Assembly (NCBI RefSeq): GCF_963675165.1
Contig: NC_087385.1
Coordinates: 6,087,912 to 6,151,911 of the forward strand
Direction of reading: 5' to 3'
DNA: 64,000 bases
DNA from: Halichondria panicea
Lineage: Eukaryota > Porifera > Demospongiae > Suberitida > Halichondriidae
Both the position numbers and the translations under genes were made by a program. Shown here in pieces: positions 29,860 through 46,600 of the stretch. The stretch's first letter is position 1. Each line of letters begins with the position of its first letter. The notes below the pieces were generated by a model that had not been told where the DNA came from, did no database searches, and worked only from the letters and a program-made list of their open reading frames with translations.

Positions 29860-32800
29860 TCACATTCCTCGAGACCTCTTCTTGTCAGCCATTGCCTTTC
29901 TGTTGTGGTTGCCTCTCTTGCTTTTGTTCTTCTCTTTGAGTTGACGAGCTCTCTCGCTCTCCACTGGTGGTTTAACCTCTGAACTCTGCCCTTTTGAACT
30001 CTGGGGTTTCCGAGAAGACAGATTGAAAGGTTTTGATTTGGGCATGGAATCGTTAGATGGCCTTTTAAGTATAGTCACATTGCTTGGAGGTCTAGTCATA
30101 TGACTGGCGCCCGATGATTGTTCCTCTGAGCTCTCATTCAAGTCTGGAAACTGAGAGTAGTGTCGTGAATACCGTCCCTTGTCATTCAACCTGCACGTAC
30201 ACAATCAATACAGAGGGCAATAAGCTGCAGATCCAGCACACAATACAGTACACTCTCTAAAGTTTGCTCATTACAGTTGAACAATATCAAAGGAGCTATA
30301 CTCACCGTCTCACAGAGAAGAGGTCCTCTGCTGAGTCATTGTCAGCTGCTCCCACCACGTGAGAGTCATACGTATCATCATACTCATCACTGTACTGGTC
30401 AAACTCGTACTGGTCGCCTGAAACTCCGCCCCATTCCCTCGGCTCCTCATACGTCCAGGAGGTCTCCACGTCATACTGCTGATAGGTCTCTCGTGTCTCC
30501 TCCAGGTGTGTCTTGTCGTTGAGAACAGCCGAGGAGGAGGTGGGGTCAAACCTGCATGGGGAAATTACTTACTATTATCAATAGCAAAAGTCATTACATT
30601 TTCAATTGTGATGCGACAAGCACTAATATAAGCTGTGAATTGGAAATAAAAGGGAATCACCTTTTTCCAAAGTGTACTCTGGACATATCCACACTGACAT
30701 CTTTGTTGAACACATCGAACTCATCGTCATCATACACATTTAGCCGATCATCCAGCACACTGGTAGCAGTGCTTTCATCTGGTGGAGCAGTGTCTTCAGT
30801 TTTTGGCTGTGATGATGTTTTCTTTAAGTCCTCCGTTGACGGATTCTGGTTCATTGCTCTAAGATGTGGGGGCAGGTTGTCCTCCAGAATACGATCCACC
30901 ACCGTCTCAGGACTGTTGCCAAACTCATTCAGGCAGAGCTACAAAGACCAAGAATTATCATTCAAATTTAACAAAGTAGTCACGGATCTAAACATAATCA
31001 TTAGATAGGCCTTTTAAAGGGCTACAAAATACATATTGTGGAATTGTACAACCTAACGTTACTGGCACTCAAAGTTAATTATCGAAACAGGTCCATTTCG
31101 GACAAATCACCAACGCCATGAAGTACACTGCACTGCACACACACACCTCAATAAAGGCATCCCCAAGATGAGGTAGCAACTCTTTGACATGGGACACCAG
31201 TTTAGCATCACGCCCAGCAGTCTTCTTCTCCTTCATCTTTGGTACCTCCAGTGATGAAATAATGTAGTCAAAATGAGACTCTGGTCTGGGAGGAGAGTGA
31301 AGGAACCTACGATGTACAGTGTAGCCTACCGACAGTATTCATTATTCATGTATTCATTGTACAATACAGTATGGTAAAGATTGGGCCATCTGCACGGTAT
31401 AAGGTAACTCCTATCAAACAGCAGTACAATGACTGAGGGTGACTAGTGTAGGGATCCACCGATCCCTAGTCGGCATAGTTAATGGTTAGTACTACTGATC
31501 GTCTCTTCGAACTCCTAAAACTTTCGTTCGTTGATTAATGAAATCATGGGATACAGTTCAGGGTGTAGTTGTCGCATCTCTTGCACAACACTGGCTAGGT
31601 TGTAATGCTTCTCATACTCACGAAGGAAACTGCAGAGAACAGCAACACTTGTGCTGATACATGAACCAACGTACAGTAACCTAGCCTAGTGTTCACGGTG
31701 GCTCACCTCTTCTCAGTCAGCACTGTGGTCACGGCTGAAATGAAACTGTCGAGTGGGATTTGTGACGATTCCCCGGCCTCTATGAAGCTGGGGTCAAAGT
31801 ACAATCGCAGGATACTGTTAACAATCCATGTGGAGTCCTTCTTGAAATTCCTGAAACGAGCTTTCACAAAGGAAGCACTGGAGTGGACAAGATGCTTTGT
31901 AATGCTATTTCCAGTATGTACATGTATATAGAAAGTATAGTGCAGTGGTGGTTTGATGGTTTGGTGCTCTGGTATACAATGTCGCTCTTGATATGTATGC
32001 ACACGCAATAACTACACAGCAATGCAGATTGACGTACTCTGAGACGTCCCGGCATACTTCCAGCCATCGCGTTTGCAGAACAGGCACCACGGACTCGTAG
32101 AAGGCAACAAGAGTCTCCACAAACTCTCCGTGCATGAGCGCCTCGGTAGCTGGAGGATACACGTCTAGGAAAGCCTTGAGTGTGGAGGTGATGTCACTCA
32201 TGTAGAGGATGAGGTCAGACAGCTCCACTGGAGACAGACTGCAGGGGGGGGCAAGGGATACAATAGTAGAACATGATGACTATGCAGTAGAAGTTTTGGA
32301 CTGAAATACTGCATGTACAGTGATAGCTGTAGGGTTCAGTTTAATTTGGTGAGCAAGCTATTATCGTCTTTCCTATGTCTGCCCAAAAAATAGTAGAGAA
32401 AGGTCATTAGGTAATGGCTGACTTACATTTTAGGTTGCTCTATGAGCAGCATTGGTTTCTGAACAGGTAGAACCTCATCAGAAACTTTCTTGAAAATCTG
32501 TCAAACACATGCAGGGAGATAGGGGGTGGATAGAATTATGTTTTTCATAGGCTCACTTTAGCAAAACTGCGCACAGCCAGTGACCAGTCTTGTTTGTATT
32601 GTGGCTGCCATTTGAATACATTGGCCACCAGTTTGGCTAGCAAGGCCTTGTTGGAGTTGCCGTAGAGAATGCATAAATCAATCAGTTTAGGCACGTCGAA
32701 TAAGTACTTCTGATAGATGATGTCTGCATGAGCAGCTGGTGTAAAATAATGAGCCTGAGGGTGTGTGTGTGGGGGGGAGGGGAGGGTGTGTGTGTCACAT

Positions 32801-33475
32801 GTATGTGTGTATTGCATCAAAAAATCTCCACCTCAGATTCTTTAGCTGTGGACATTCTGAGAAATGTCATAAACATTCTCTTGTGGATGTTTCTTTGCGT
32901 CTCTTTAACGTTCAGAGGAAGGTTCAAGGGTCGATCATAGCTCCTGAATACATAAAGACACCATTATCTTACACCCCATCACTCCCACTGTAAGTACCTA
33001 AGACTAGTACGTACCTTGGTGCATTGCGGAGGTAAGAATCCAAACACTTCTGCAAAGAGCTATCATATACCACCTGTAAAGAATATAAGACAATTATCTA
33101 TTACAATCCACCATTACCTGACTCCAAAAGTTCGGATGTGGCAACTTTAACAACCAGTGCAAGTCCGAATCCAGTTCCTGAATGGCCTCAAGCCAGAGGA
33201 GGTCAGGTTCAATTCCATGTCGGGGGGCGCGATACGGTAGAAAGGACACATCTGTGCACGATGTGGAATCCTGTACGTATTGTATGTATAGTGGTTCTAG
33301 TCAAAATGTACGTGCAATCGAATCAACATGAAGGCAAGTTGACCGGAATATTAAGTATCTTCTATGTAAATTGTTTTATAGTATGTATACTTACTAGAAG
33401 TGGTAGTTTCTCTATCAGCCCTGATTGTGGGTTCAACCTCTCAGTAATTATACTCTCCAGAGGACAGGCAGCCAT
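29860..33475 (-). CDS. ASCC2: ASCC2, activating signal cointegrator 1 complex subunit 2
   Basis: About 13 exons on the minus strand. The start is the ATG at 33475 (MAACPLESIITERLNPQSG). Landmarks in order with human ASCC2: LDSDLHWLLKLPHPNFW (about 33170), VVYDSSLQKCLDSYLRNAPR (33072-33015), RMSTAKESE, AHYFTPAAHADIIYQKYLFD (about 32755), DLILYMSDITSTLKAFLDVY (about 32200), then the CUE domain HVKELLPHLGDAFIELCLNE (about 31150 and 30940), and the acidic DEFDVFNKD block. The C terminus NHNRKAMADKKRSRGM is nearly the same as in human. The CUE domain binds K63-linked ubiquitin. The protein works with helicase ASCC3 in alkylation repair and in splitting collided ribosomes. Confidence 0.95.
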
Positions 33476-33645
33476 CGATCGATCAGAGAAGTCAAGGCCA
33501 GTGAGGGGGCGTAGACTGTTTTACTAAAATAAGGGGAAAGGTCGACAATATAAAAAACGGTTAAAAGATCATCCTTAGGAAAAACCATAGTTTATAATCA
33601 TTTACATTTGTATATGGACACACAAATTACAAAGAATGAAGAATG

Positions 33646-35913
33646 TTATTTTTGTTTCTTCCTACGACACCAGTTTAGGAAATAAGGCATTCTAAACAAC
33701 TCCTCGATGTCTTCAAGCTTTCTCCCTCGAGTCTCTGGAAGGAGGAGAATCACGAACAAGAGTCCCATCATACTGAGCACGGCGTACACACCAAACGTAA
33801 TGGGCTGTCCCAAAGAATCCGCCATTGTGAGGAAAGTCATTGAAATGAGAAGATTGGAACTCCAGTTGACGGTAGTTGCTATGCCAATACAAGTACTGCG
33901 TGCCCACGTTGGATAGATCTCAGAATTGACTGTCCAAGGGAGAGGGCCTGCACCAGATGCAAAGGAACCAATGTACACTATCAGAGCAATTATTGCCAGT
34001 GGAGACAGTAGATTGTTTGGACAAGTGTTAAAATCCCACCATCTTTGAAAGATACTCTTATTGTGTGTAGATACAAACTCATCATCGAAGGAAGAAGAGG
34101 TCCAGTTCTCACCAGGCAAGGCACAGGATGTGTTGGAGGCTAGTGGCTGGTACTTGCTGTACGTATGTCCATCGTCTGATAATACGCCCACACTGCATGT
34201 ACCGTTGAAATACTCTTGAGAATCAGGGTCAAAATCCACACAAAAACCACATTGTGAGTTTCCAACACACGCACCACAAGAATAGTACTGGCAGGTTCCA
34301 TTAACTCTATCGAATGGAGTCGATGAAGGGCTGTAGTGGTCCATTAGTACAAACGTTCCAGCGAGAAGGCCAAACCCAATAATGGTTCCAGTAATACTGC
34401 CAATTAGGAGCTTTCTTCGTCCCAATCGATCGACTAGTAATAGTCCCACACCGGTGAAAATAAAGTTTGCAAATCCTGGTACAGTAGCTAGCCAAATGGC
34501 ATTTCGATCGGAGAATCCAGCCATCTCAAATATAGACGCACTGTAGTACCTGCAGTATAAGAAAATATGTGTGCCAGGTCACTATGAGAGCAAACACAAG
34601 TGTAGCTACATGTAGATAGAAAATGAGCACAATCAGAGCTATAATACATGCATGTGTCCATCATAATTTATTGTTAGGCAACACAATTGGTTTCTTACAT
34701 AACAGTGTTGATTCCTCCAAACTGCTGGAACAGCTGCAGCCCACAGCCCACCAGCAGAGCAATGAGCACAGTCCTAGTGGTCAGTAATCTCTTAATCATT
34801 TGCACAAAGCCTGAAAAAATGAACAGCACAGTAAAGATTTGTTGGGAGACTGAACACGTAAATACTTTATACACAACTCTCTATTCCTCTCTCACCAAGC
34901 TTAAGTTTCTTTTGTTTTTCAAAGTCCTCTTTGATGGACTCCAGTTCAGTCTCAACAGAGGAAGCTGGCCTCACTTTAGCTAGAGCTTTCTTTGCCTTAT
35001 CCTCCCTTCCATGGAAGACCAGCCAACGAGGACTCTCAGGCATGAAAAGCATACCCACTAGCATGAGGAGTGAGGGCACACTAGCCAAACCCAACATGAA
35101 CCTAGCAAGGAGGGGGAGGGGGAGACAAAACAATCATTGAGAGTATCAACACCACATCTAGCTATATACATGCATGCGTTCATAATCACGTACATGTACT
35201 TGGTTGGTGCTTCAGTCTACCATAATTATAGGAAAAGGGACCAATATATATGGATAGAATTATTGAGGGTGTGGGGATACAAGCTGCACATTTTGTGAGT
35301 ACGATACTCACCTCCACCCTACATTGATGGGCAGATAGGAGAACGCTCCATCCACAACAGTAGCCACAAACTGACCACCTGTGATGAACATGTTGTTGAG
35401 GACCACCAGCTTCCCTCGCATGTGATATGGTGCTGACTCGGCAATATACAGGGGAGAAGCCATAGCAGCAGCTCCGATACCCAACCCCACAACAATCCGT
35501 CCAGTCATGAGCATCCACACATTCACAGCAGCACCCATAACAACCGCCCCTACGGTAAACACCACTGAAGCAATAATAAGTGTCGGCTTCCGTCCAATCA
35601 GATCACAGAGTACACCAGCCATGGCTGCGGCTATTGCGGCCGCACCAATAGTCACACTGACAATCACTTCTTGCCATGTTGCAGAGAGATGAAATGTCTT
35701 TTTGATATTGAGCATAGCACCAGATACAACCCCCGTGTCATAGCCAAACAAGAATCCACCGAGAGCAGCTATTCCCGTCAGGAGAATAAGGAATGATTTG
35801 TTTGTGGAGTCTTTCTTGGTTCTGTTCACAACTTGTACAGTGGTCTCACCAGTACCAGGAGATGGGAGTAAGGGCACCCTGTCAGCATCTATAGGACTGG
35901 CTTTGACATCCAT
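33646..35913 (-). CDS. SLC2A13: Proton/myo-inositol cotransporter-like (SLC2A13/HMIT)
   Basis: Four exons on the minus strand, starting at the ATG at 35913 (MDVKASPIDADRVPLLPSPG). It is a 12-segment major-facilitator sugar porter. TM1 carries GGFLFGYDTGVVSGAML, the loop 2-3 motif is DLIGRKPTL, then PESPRWLVFHGR, QLFQQFGGINTVMYYSASIF, VDRLGRRKLL and PETRGRKLEDIEELF. Between TM9 and TM10 there is a large extracellular loop with a plexin/PSI-like cysteine cluster (CQYYSCGACVGNSQCGFC) and several N-glycosylation sequons. This loop is the hallmark of HMIT within the GLUT family. The stretch PLPWTVNSEIYPTWARST after it also matches HMIT. It is expected to import myo-inositol with H+ at the plasma membrane. 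Confidence 0.93.
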
Positions 35914-36314
35914 GGTAGCCACAGGGTAGTGTTTGATCAATCTTTCTAGAGTGTCAGTACAGTACTGTTGATATAATTAAGATGGGCAAAGATCGTCATA
36001 AGCGCACACAGAAAGGTGTGCAAGCAGCCACGCCCACCACATCTCTGCCGCGCCCACGTCACATGTAAAGTTTTTTCCTCTTCCATTTTAATTTTTTACT
36101 TCCTACTCTAAGGAAAGGAAAAACTATGTACTTACTATAGACTATAGTACATGTACCTCCTTTCATATAAAGACATATGTTAGTCCATCAAGTTTTATTG
36201 GATGTCATATCGAGCATCCAAAACAAAAATAAATGCGCACACACTAGATCTAGCTTATAGTAGACATGTCCATCATCTACAAATCAGTTCATTTCCACAA
36301 TTTAAAGGTCCATC
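35914..36314. other. Intergenic, HMIT-like gene to ACBP
   Basis: About 400 bp without a supported gene. It holds the promoter of the minus-strand transporter and the 3' region of the acyl-CoA-binding protein gene. Confidence 0.4.
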
Positions 36315-36581
36315 TTAGGATGAGTATTGTCCCTTGAGACGTTCCACTAATTCAATATATGATTTCTCAGCTGCCTCCTTCGACATTCCTTTTCGACTTT
36401 CCCAGTTGTCCCATTTGGCCTTGCCCTTAAAGTCCAACATTCCAGGTCTATCGGTGTTGACATCTCCAATGGAGGCCTGCTTAAAGTATCCATACAAATC
36501 AAGTAGCTCTGCATCTGTGGGACGGCTAGTGAAGGTCTTTACGGCTTCTGCAGCTGCAAGAAACTCGGAGGAATTGGACAT
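36315..36581 (-). CDS. Acyl-CoA-binding protein (ACBP/DBI)
   Basis: Single-exon gene of 88 residues, the normal ACBP length. It contains the family signatures [19 protein letters not shown] and [20 protein letters not shown], with the conserved Tyr and Lys of the acyl-CoA site. It is a cytosolic four-helix protein that binds medium- and long-chain acyl-CoA esters and buffers their pool. The coding region has no intron, whereas vertebrate DBI is interrupted, so this may be an intron-loss or retrocopy-derived member. It is transcribed away from the ribosomal gene eS25, whose start is only 153 bp away. Confidence 0.96.
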   Translation of the reverse strand: MSNSSEFLAAAEAVKTFTSRPTDAELLDLYGYFKQASIGDVNTDRPGMLDFKGKAKWDNWESRKGMSKEAAEKSYIELVERLKGQYSS

Positions 36582-36734
36582 GATAGCAACTGGTTGTTGG
36601 TTGGGTCGGGTAGCTCAAACAGTACAGACCTCGTTGCAAAAGGTGAAAGGGCACTAAGTCTTAGCCCCACCCATTAATTTGTTTAGAATAGGCATGCGCA
36701 ACCACCACGTGTTCTTTCTGGATACCAAGACAAG
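36582..36734. promoter_or_regulatory. Compact bidirectional promoter, ACBP / eS25
   Basis: Just 153 bp separate the two start codons. The gap contains an E-box palindrome CACGTG (36706-36711), immediately followed by a pyrimidine tract TTCTTTCT (36712-36719) that could be the terminal oligopyrimidine start of the ribosomal-protein mRNA. A GCATGCGCA string (about 36692-36700) resembles half of an NRF-1 site. Use as a shared promoter is inferred. Confidence 0.55.
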
Positions 36735-37360
36735 ATGGTGGGTAGAGTCCATTGCTTCTTTATACATTTTTGCATTCTGTGTCCATATATACCATATCTT
36801 TGATTGAAATTCCTCTCTCCAACGCAGCCACCTAAGCAGCAGCAAAAGGGAGGCACGACCAAGAAACAGATTTCCCAGAAGAAAACAGCCAAACCGGCTG
36901 GAAGTGGGAAAGCTAAGAAAAAGGTTGTGTTTTAGTGAACTGTTTGGTGTTCAGTATAAAGTCACATGATACTACACTACACTAGTTTTGTTTCAGCCGC
37001 CAACAATTATTACCTTTCCTTAAACACATTCCTATTAAATACTTGATACGAAGAATATGTACACATCTGGTAATTCGTTATCTTATTCTATTTCTGCAGA
37101 AGTGGTCTAAGGGAAAAGTGAGGGATAAGCTAAACAACATTGCCCTATTTGACAAGGCCACTTACGAGAAGCTCTACAAGGAGGTCCCTAACTACAAGCT
37201 CATCACTCCGTCTGTAGTGTCTGAAAGACTCAAGGTTCGCGTTTCTCTGGCCAACAGAGCACTGGCTGAGATGGCTTCGAAGGGAACGATTCGAGAAGTG
37301 TTTAAGCATCATGCACAGCGAGTGTACACAAGAGCACCAAAAGCAGAAGAGGCAGCATAA
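36735..37360 (+). CDS. RPS25: 40S ribosomal protein eS25
   Basis: Three exons: 36735-36737 (the ATG alone), 36828-36923 and 37100-37360. The protein begins [14 protein letters not shown], with a lysine-rich tail, then [39 protein letters not shown] and [14 protein letters not shown]. This is the full winged-helix eS25, about 119 residues. It sits in the head of the small ribosomal subunit and is needed for some forms of IRES-driven initiation. The first intron directly follows the start codon, as I recall it does in mammalian RPS25. A possible AATAAA lies at about 37492. Confidence 0.97.
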
Positions 37361-37510
37361 ACTGTGTGTGGACGTTGCAATGTTTATTCATTCTCAAGTT
37401 TGAATGTTTTCTCATATTTGCCAAATTGTCAGTTTTTGATTGAAAAAGTCTTGTAATGATTTACAAAAATTAATAGTCATGTAGATGGAAAAATAAAAAA
37501 TATTTGTTGT

Positions 37511-38917
37511 CTACTTTTTCTTATGAACAAGTTTCTTTAGAGAGTCTCTCTGTTGGACTAACTCTTTGTTTATTTGGAGAAGCTCTTTGGTCCAGTTCTT
37601 GTAACGTATGAGTTGTTTGTTCTTGTCTAGAAGTATGTCCACCATAGAGATACTCTCAGTATTAATAGAGCCGCCAATATCAAGGGTTGTGAGGGTGTCG
37701 TTTTGGCTGAGGCTTTGGGCGAGAGCAGTTGAGCCTTTGTGGCTGAACCTGTTCCCACTCACAGAAAGCAAACACAGGACCCTGTAGCAATTGTGATAGT
37801 ATTATAATACCGGATTCGGGAATACAGTGTTTATAATGGAGTACACCAAATGTAGCAGGGGACATTGCAAACCTAACTGTGCAGTAAAATAAACTTACTT
37901 GTTTTGGCGTATGGTTTGACTGAGCGATAATATTCCACCATCTCCAATCTCATTCTTTTGCAGCCACAGATGAGTGAGTGTTTCATTCACCAGTAGAGCT
38001 TCGGCCAAGTGGGCACAGCCCTCATCCCCGAGGCCACAGCACGAGAGGTTGAGTTCTAATAGAGATCTGTTCTCTTTAAGTCCACGGCTCATCAGTTCAA
38101 CTGCATCATCACCAACCTCAGTATTGCCACATAGGTCGAGAGTTTGTAGAGTGGTGTTTTGTACCAGACATGCAGCAAATCGTTCAGCTCCTTTCTTTCC
38201 AATTCCACATGAGCGCAAAGAAAGTTGTGTCAGTGCGGAGTTTGTAGTTAGTGATAGAGCAATTTCTTTTGCTCCTTCATTTTGTATTCCACGATTCTCA
38301 TTGAGGACAAGCTTCTTGAGTGTATTGTTATCAACAAGATACGAACTGATCACCTTGGCTCCTTCTGAGTCAATATTGTTTGTTCTTAGATCTAATTCAC
38401 AGACGCTACTTGAACTTAAATTCTTGATTATGTGAGTAAGTCCAACATTGCTTAGTCTATTCTGAACCAAGTACAGACTTTTCAATGTCTGATGGTCTTT
38501 GAGTGCATCAGCTATATACTTGGCCCCTGTGTCACCAATACATTGATCGTGGAGGTCCAGCTGAGCAGCATACATGGAGAAACTTTGCAGTGACGATTTG
38601 AGCAGCCCTTTGGCCAAAATCTGAGCTCCTTTCTCTCCAACATTATTCAGCAGTAGTGACAAATATCGTATACTAGAATTCTTCTCAATTAGATGGGCAA
38701 TATGTACACAACCATTGTCAGTGCATTCTCTGAGCTCAAGAGTGATTTTCTCCAGTGACTCTAACTGCAACAACACCTCCTTGCACACTAGGCAAATATC
38801 TTCATCGGATAAAGGTCCACTCAGAAACAGCTCTGTTGCATTGAATCCACTTTTCAGCTCAGACAGCTTTGCTTGATCAGTATGGTAGCTGCTGATGGAT
38901 AACTTGACACAAGACAT
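37511..38917 (-). CDS. RNase-inhibitor-type leucine-rich-repeat protein
   Basis: Two exons (38917 to about 37898, then 37782-37511), about 430 residues. The start is the ATG at 38917 (MSCVKLSISSYHTDQAKLSE). Almost the whole protein is a run of about 12 LRRs of 28-29 residues with the ribonuclease-inhibitor pattern (for example LxELNLSCCGLGDEGCAHLAEAL and LRTNNIDSEGAKVISSYL). It resembles the LRR part of NLR/NLRC3-like proteins but has no NACHT, CARD or death domain before the start. The C terminus is a basic coiled-coil-like tail (NKELVQQRDSLKKLVHKKK). Likely a cytosolic protein-interaction scaffold; partner unknown. Confidence 0.88.
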
Positions 38918-39359
38918 AATCTTCGAATTCAGAACACAAGGCACCACGCCCCCTAAATGCTAACCTAGCTATAGTTGCTGAATCAGCATTTTAGCAGGAC
39001 TTCTATTTAAAGCACAGATAATTAACAGCTATCATTTCTCCTATTATTGACTGACTGTACATGTATAAATATTCATTGCATTTCTGTACTGTTTTCATAA
39101 GAAAAGGGGACAAAAAAAAGGAGGATAATGCATGCCATAGTATATATCTGATATAGCCAGGAGTTGTGTATAAGGATCTCTTTTTGCAAACAAAACAAAA
39201 GTCACACGGTATAGTGCATGATGGCCGAAAGCTGTGCCTGTATACAATGAAATTAAGGTTAACATAGCTAAGAAAATTGAGATCCACACTATATAAGAAA
39301 CAGAAAATATGCAAAGAAGCGTACACAAACAAAACGAGACAAACTGTACTGGACGAATG
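38918..39359. other. Intergenic, LRR gene to GSK-3
   Basis: About 440 bp with no convincing gene. It contains the LRR gene promoter and the GSK-3 3' region. Overlapping minus-strand ORFs here do not resemble any protein I know. Confidence 0.4.
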
Positions 39360-43344
<3,985 letters not shown>

Positions 43345-43681
43345 CAGTCCCTAGTACCAGTAATCGAGGAAAGGTCTCTCTTCGAGTGCACAAAAGGCTC
43401 GCTTGTCTTATGTAGAGCCCTTTTTTACACCTATCTATGTATCTAGGTACGTAGCCAGCTAACTCAGTATAAAAAATCTTCTCTCTTGTCTGATCGATCC
43501 TTGTCAACACATTCCACTATCTTGAAATTTACCTCTCTTGGTATCCAAGAGTAATTTACGGGTTTTAAAATTGATATTCGCTTAATTAGAACCTTAATAA
43601 AACAGCAAAAAAAAAATTAAATATAGTGCATAAAATAAAATAAAAATGACTACATTGTAATAATAATAATGTGGCTTAAAA
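43345..43681. other. Intergenic, GSK-3 to SV2-like gene
   Basis: About 340 bp that must hold the GSK-3 5' region and the 3' region of the SV2-like gene. Very AT-rich at 43590-43680, with no coding sequence seen. Confidence 0.4.
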
Positions 43682-46600
43682 TCACTTTAGTAGAGTTTTT
43701 CTTGTTGTCTTGGGCAATGGTAGAGCCGCTAGTGCTCCAACGATGAGCATAGCCACTACCATGAATATGGGAATGTTTGGGTTCACATGTACAAATGCTC
43801 CGAATATATTAGTCCCGATAATAGCTCCAATTCTGGCCGCCACTAGGTGAATTCCAGCAGCAGTTGTCCTAATAAAATAATATAAACCCATATATACGAT
43901 AGGAAGAAATATACAATACACTAGAGTAATTATTATAATTATTATTATTATTAGTTGCACACGGGATTGGTATACTAGACTAACACTAATGCTGATGTAC
44001 GTACCTGAGATGAGTGGGATAGACCTCTGCAACGATGAGAGATGTGTCGTTCCATGCAGGAGTAGAGATAGCAGCAAACAAGCAGAGCATGATGACCACC
44101 ACCACCTCAGAATGAACCACATAGAGCAGGAACACAGAGAGAGTGGAGGCAAACAGACTGAATGCTGGGAGGGGAAGATACACACGATACATTTCCATGA
44201 CTTTGTTGCGTGTACAAAGTGAGCTACACTGTAGTGTGTTTGTGTGTATTAGTTCTGTAGCTGTGAGGAGTATAATCAGCATTCTCTAACAAGAAGTTAT
44301 TGCATTTTGCATTTTATGCAATAGGTAGTGTGAGTGTACGTTTGGCTTTTAGAGGAACCCAACACATCCATACACAGTATCAGATCTCCTAACAAGCTTC
44401 CAGACTGACGGGGTAATTAATGTCTCTAAGGATACAGCCCAAGGAAACGTTTGTACCAGTCTAGCTACAACAAAATGTTTTTTTTACCTAGCCAATATTT
44501 CCTAATCAGAAAGTAGACAGCGACCATTGATGCCAGGTTGCCAGGGAGAGCTGAGGCTGATATGAAGAAGCTGTCTCTATACAAACGGAAATCGTCTCCC
44601 TTTACTGGGCACTTAGATATCCATCCATTGGCATTACAAGCACTTTCGTTAGCACTAGAATTAAACATCAACTGGATAAATGTAGCACTTGTCATTGTGC
44701 TGTTCCAAGGAGCACCGTTTATAGTAGAGTTCAAAACGAGTACATCACCAGAGGCAGAATAATTATTCCCTATTGTGGTGCTGCACAATCTTGAGTCGAA
44801 TAGTTTGAGGTTAGTGAAAGAGAAACTGTCGAAGGTAGTATTGATAAAGCCAGAATTGTTAAATGTGCAGTCGATAAAAGAACTTGACTCGAAGCTAGTA
44901 TTATTGAAAGACGCGTACGTAAAGTTCACCCTCTGAAATGTGACACCATTAAAAGTGGTGTTTTGTATATTCCAGTTGTCGAGGAGCATGTCAGATATCA
45001 CAGAGTTGTTGATAACAGAATCATTGCAGCCACAGTAAGTAGAGATTGCGGAGCTATTAATGCCGCTGACTTCTTCAGAGCAGAAGCCATTGAATATCTC
45101 AACGTCTTTCTGATGGTTGACCTCGTTCACGTAGGTTGGATACCACAGAGTCACACCGTAGGATCTGCACATAAAGAGGTATCTGAATTACCAGTTCACC
45201 ATTTTAGGGTACAACACAACATTATTATATTGTGTGTGAACTTGTACAAATCAATATTCGCACATTGTTAAGCGAGTGTTCTCTTACCCAAACGAGAGAG
45301 TGAAATAGATTGTTAGGAGCAGTAGAGAACGAAGCAGAAGCTTTCGATTGAACATTTCAGCCGACCTCTTGAAAATCTGTACATAAGTAGAGAGTACCAG
45401 AGTCGTAAGTATACAAGTAAGCCACTACTTACCTGTCTGATTTTATCGAGTATGTTGCTCTTGCCAGCACCAGCAACATCACTCCCTAGCTGTATGCTCT
45501 TGACCTGAACACAAGACAGATCCATGTAGACAGTGTACACTACACACAGTTTTTGTTATAGTACATCATTGTGAGTGTTATCTGTCACCTCCCCCCCCTC
45601 CCCGTTTAAGTTTAAAATCAGTGGTTCGGGAACTCTTTCATAACTTGAATGCCGTGGATCCAATATATCAACGATTTTCTGAGAGCTTAGAAAGAGAAGT
45701 TTCAAATGGGGTCATCAAAGTACATATTTGAGAGTTAAATTATTTGCCAGCCCATGGTCATGGAAAATTATGGCCCCCACATTATCTTTCAGTAAAAATG
45801 TTGACATTGGATCAATACTAAATTAATGTTAATGTCAAAAATGGTGCCCCCCCCCCCCCCCTAAAATTTAGGGTTTAAGGAATTTGCCCCTGTTAGAAAT
45901 ATCCTAGATTAAACCCTGCTTAGCACAGCACGTACAGGGTACACTGCCGTTTTGTCCCTCCAGTGGTTGATTCTGTGCACAGTCCTGAGCACGTCGACAG
46001 CAGCTTTCTCCTTGCCAATCTGAGGTGAGACAACACGAAGAGCTTGGAATGCACATAGCAACATTCCATATCGATGTAAGCAATTTGTATGGTATTCTAC
46101 AGAAGGAAAATGCAATGCAATCTATCAGAGGGTGTACATTTCTTGTATTATTATGGAGGCTACTGAACTCATTTAAACTCACCTCCAAAAGGTATCGTGG
46201 GCTCTCAGGCAGGAACCAGTAGAGCAGTACACCTAGAAGTGATGGAACAGCAGATATGGCGATGAAGAGTCTCCAGCTATGGAATCTGAACAAGCCCAGG
46301 GAGAAATCAATGCTGGTTGCTGGAATGATAGCCCAGGCAATAGCTCCACAGAGTAAGCGTCCAAACATCCAGAAGGTCGCCTGGAGACCGAGATAAGGTC
46401 CTCTGTATTTGTTACGTATGAACTCGGATATGTAAGGGAAGAGGACAGGTAGCGAGCCTCCAACACTGAGTATGAAATGTGTGCGTGTGTATGTGATAGA
46501 CTATTAAAATTAAAACAATTATAGGCACACTACGAATCATTGGAATGGGTCAATCACACAAACAGATGGAATTAGGCCGTACATATACTAAACTAGGGGA

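Noticed and set aside
33138-33527. Plus-strand 129-codon ORF
   Set aside because: It lies antisense to the first ASCC2 exons, whose minus-strand translation matches the family; the plus-strand product resembles nothing I know.
37974-38435. Plus-strand 153-codon ORF
   Set aside because: It is antisense to the leucine-rich repeats of the LRR gene; its Ser/Arg-rich composition follows from the repeated LRR codons.
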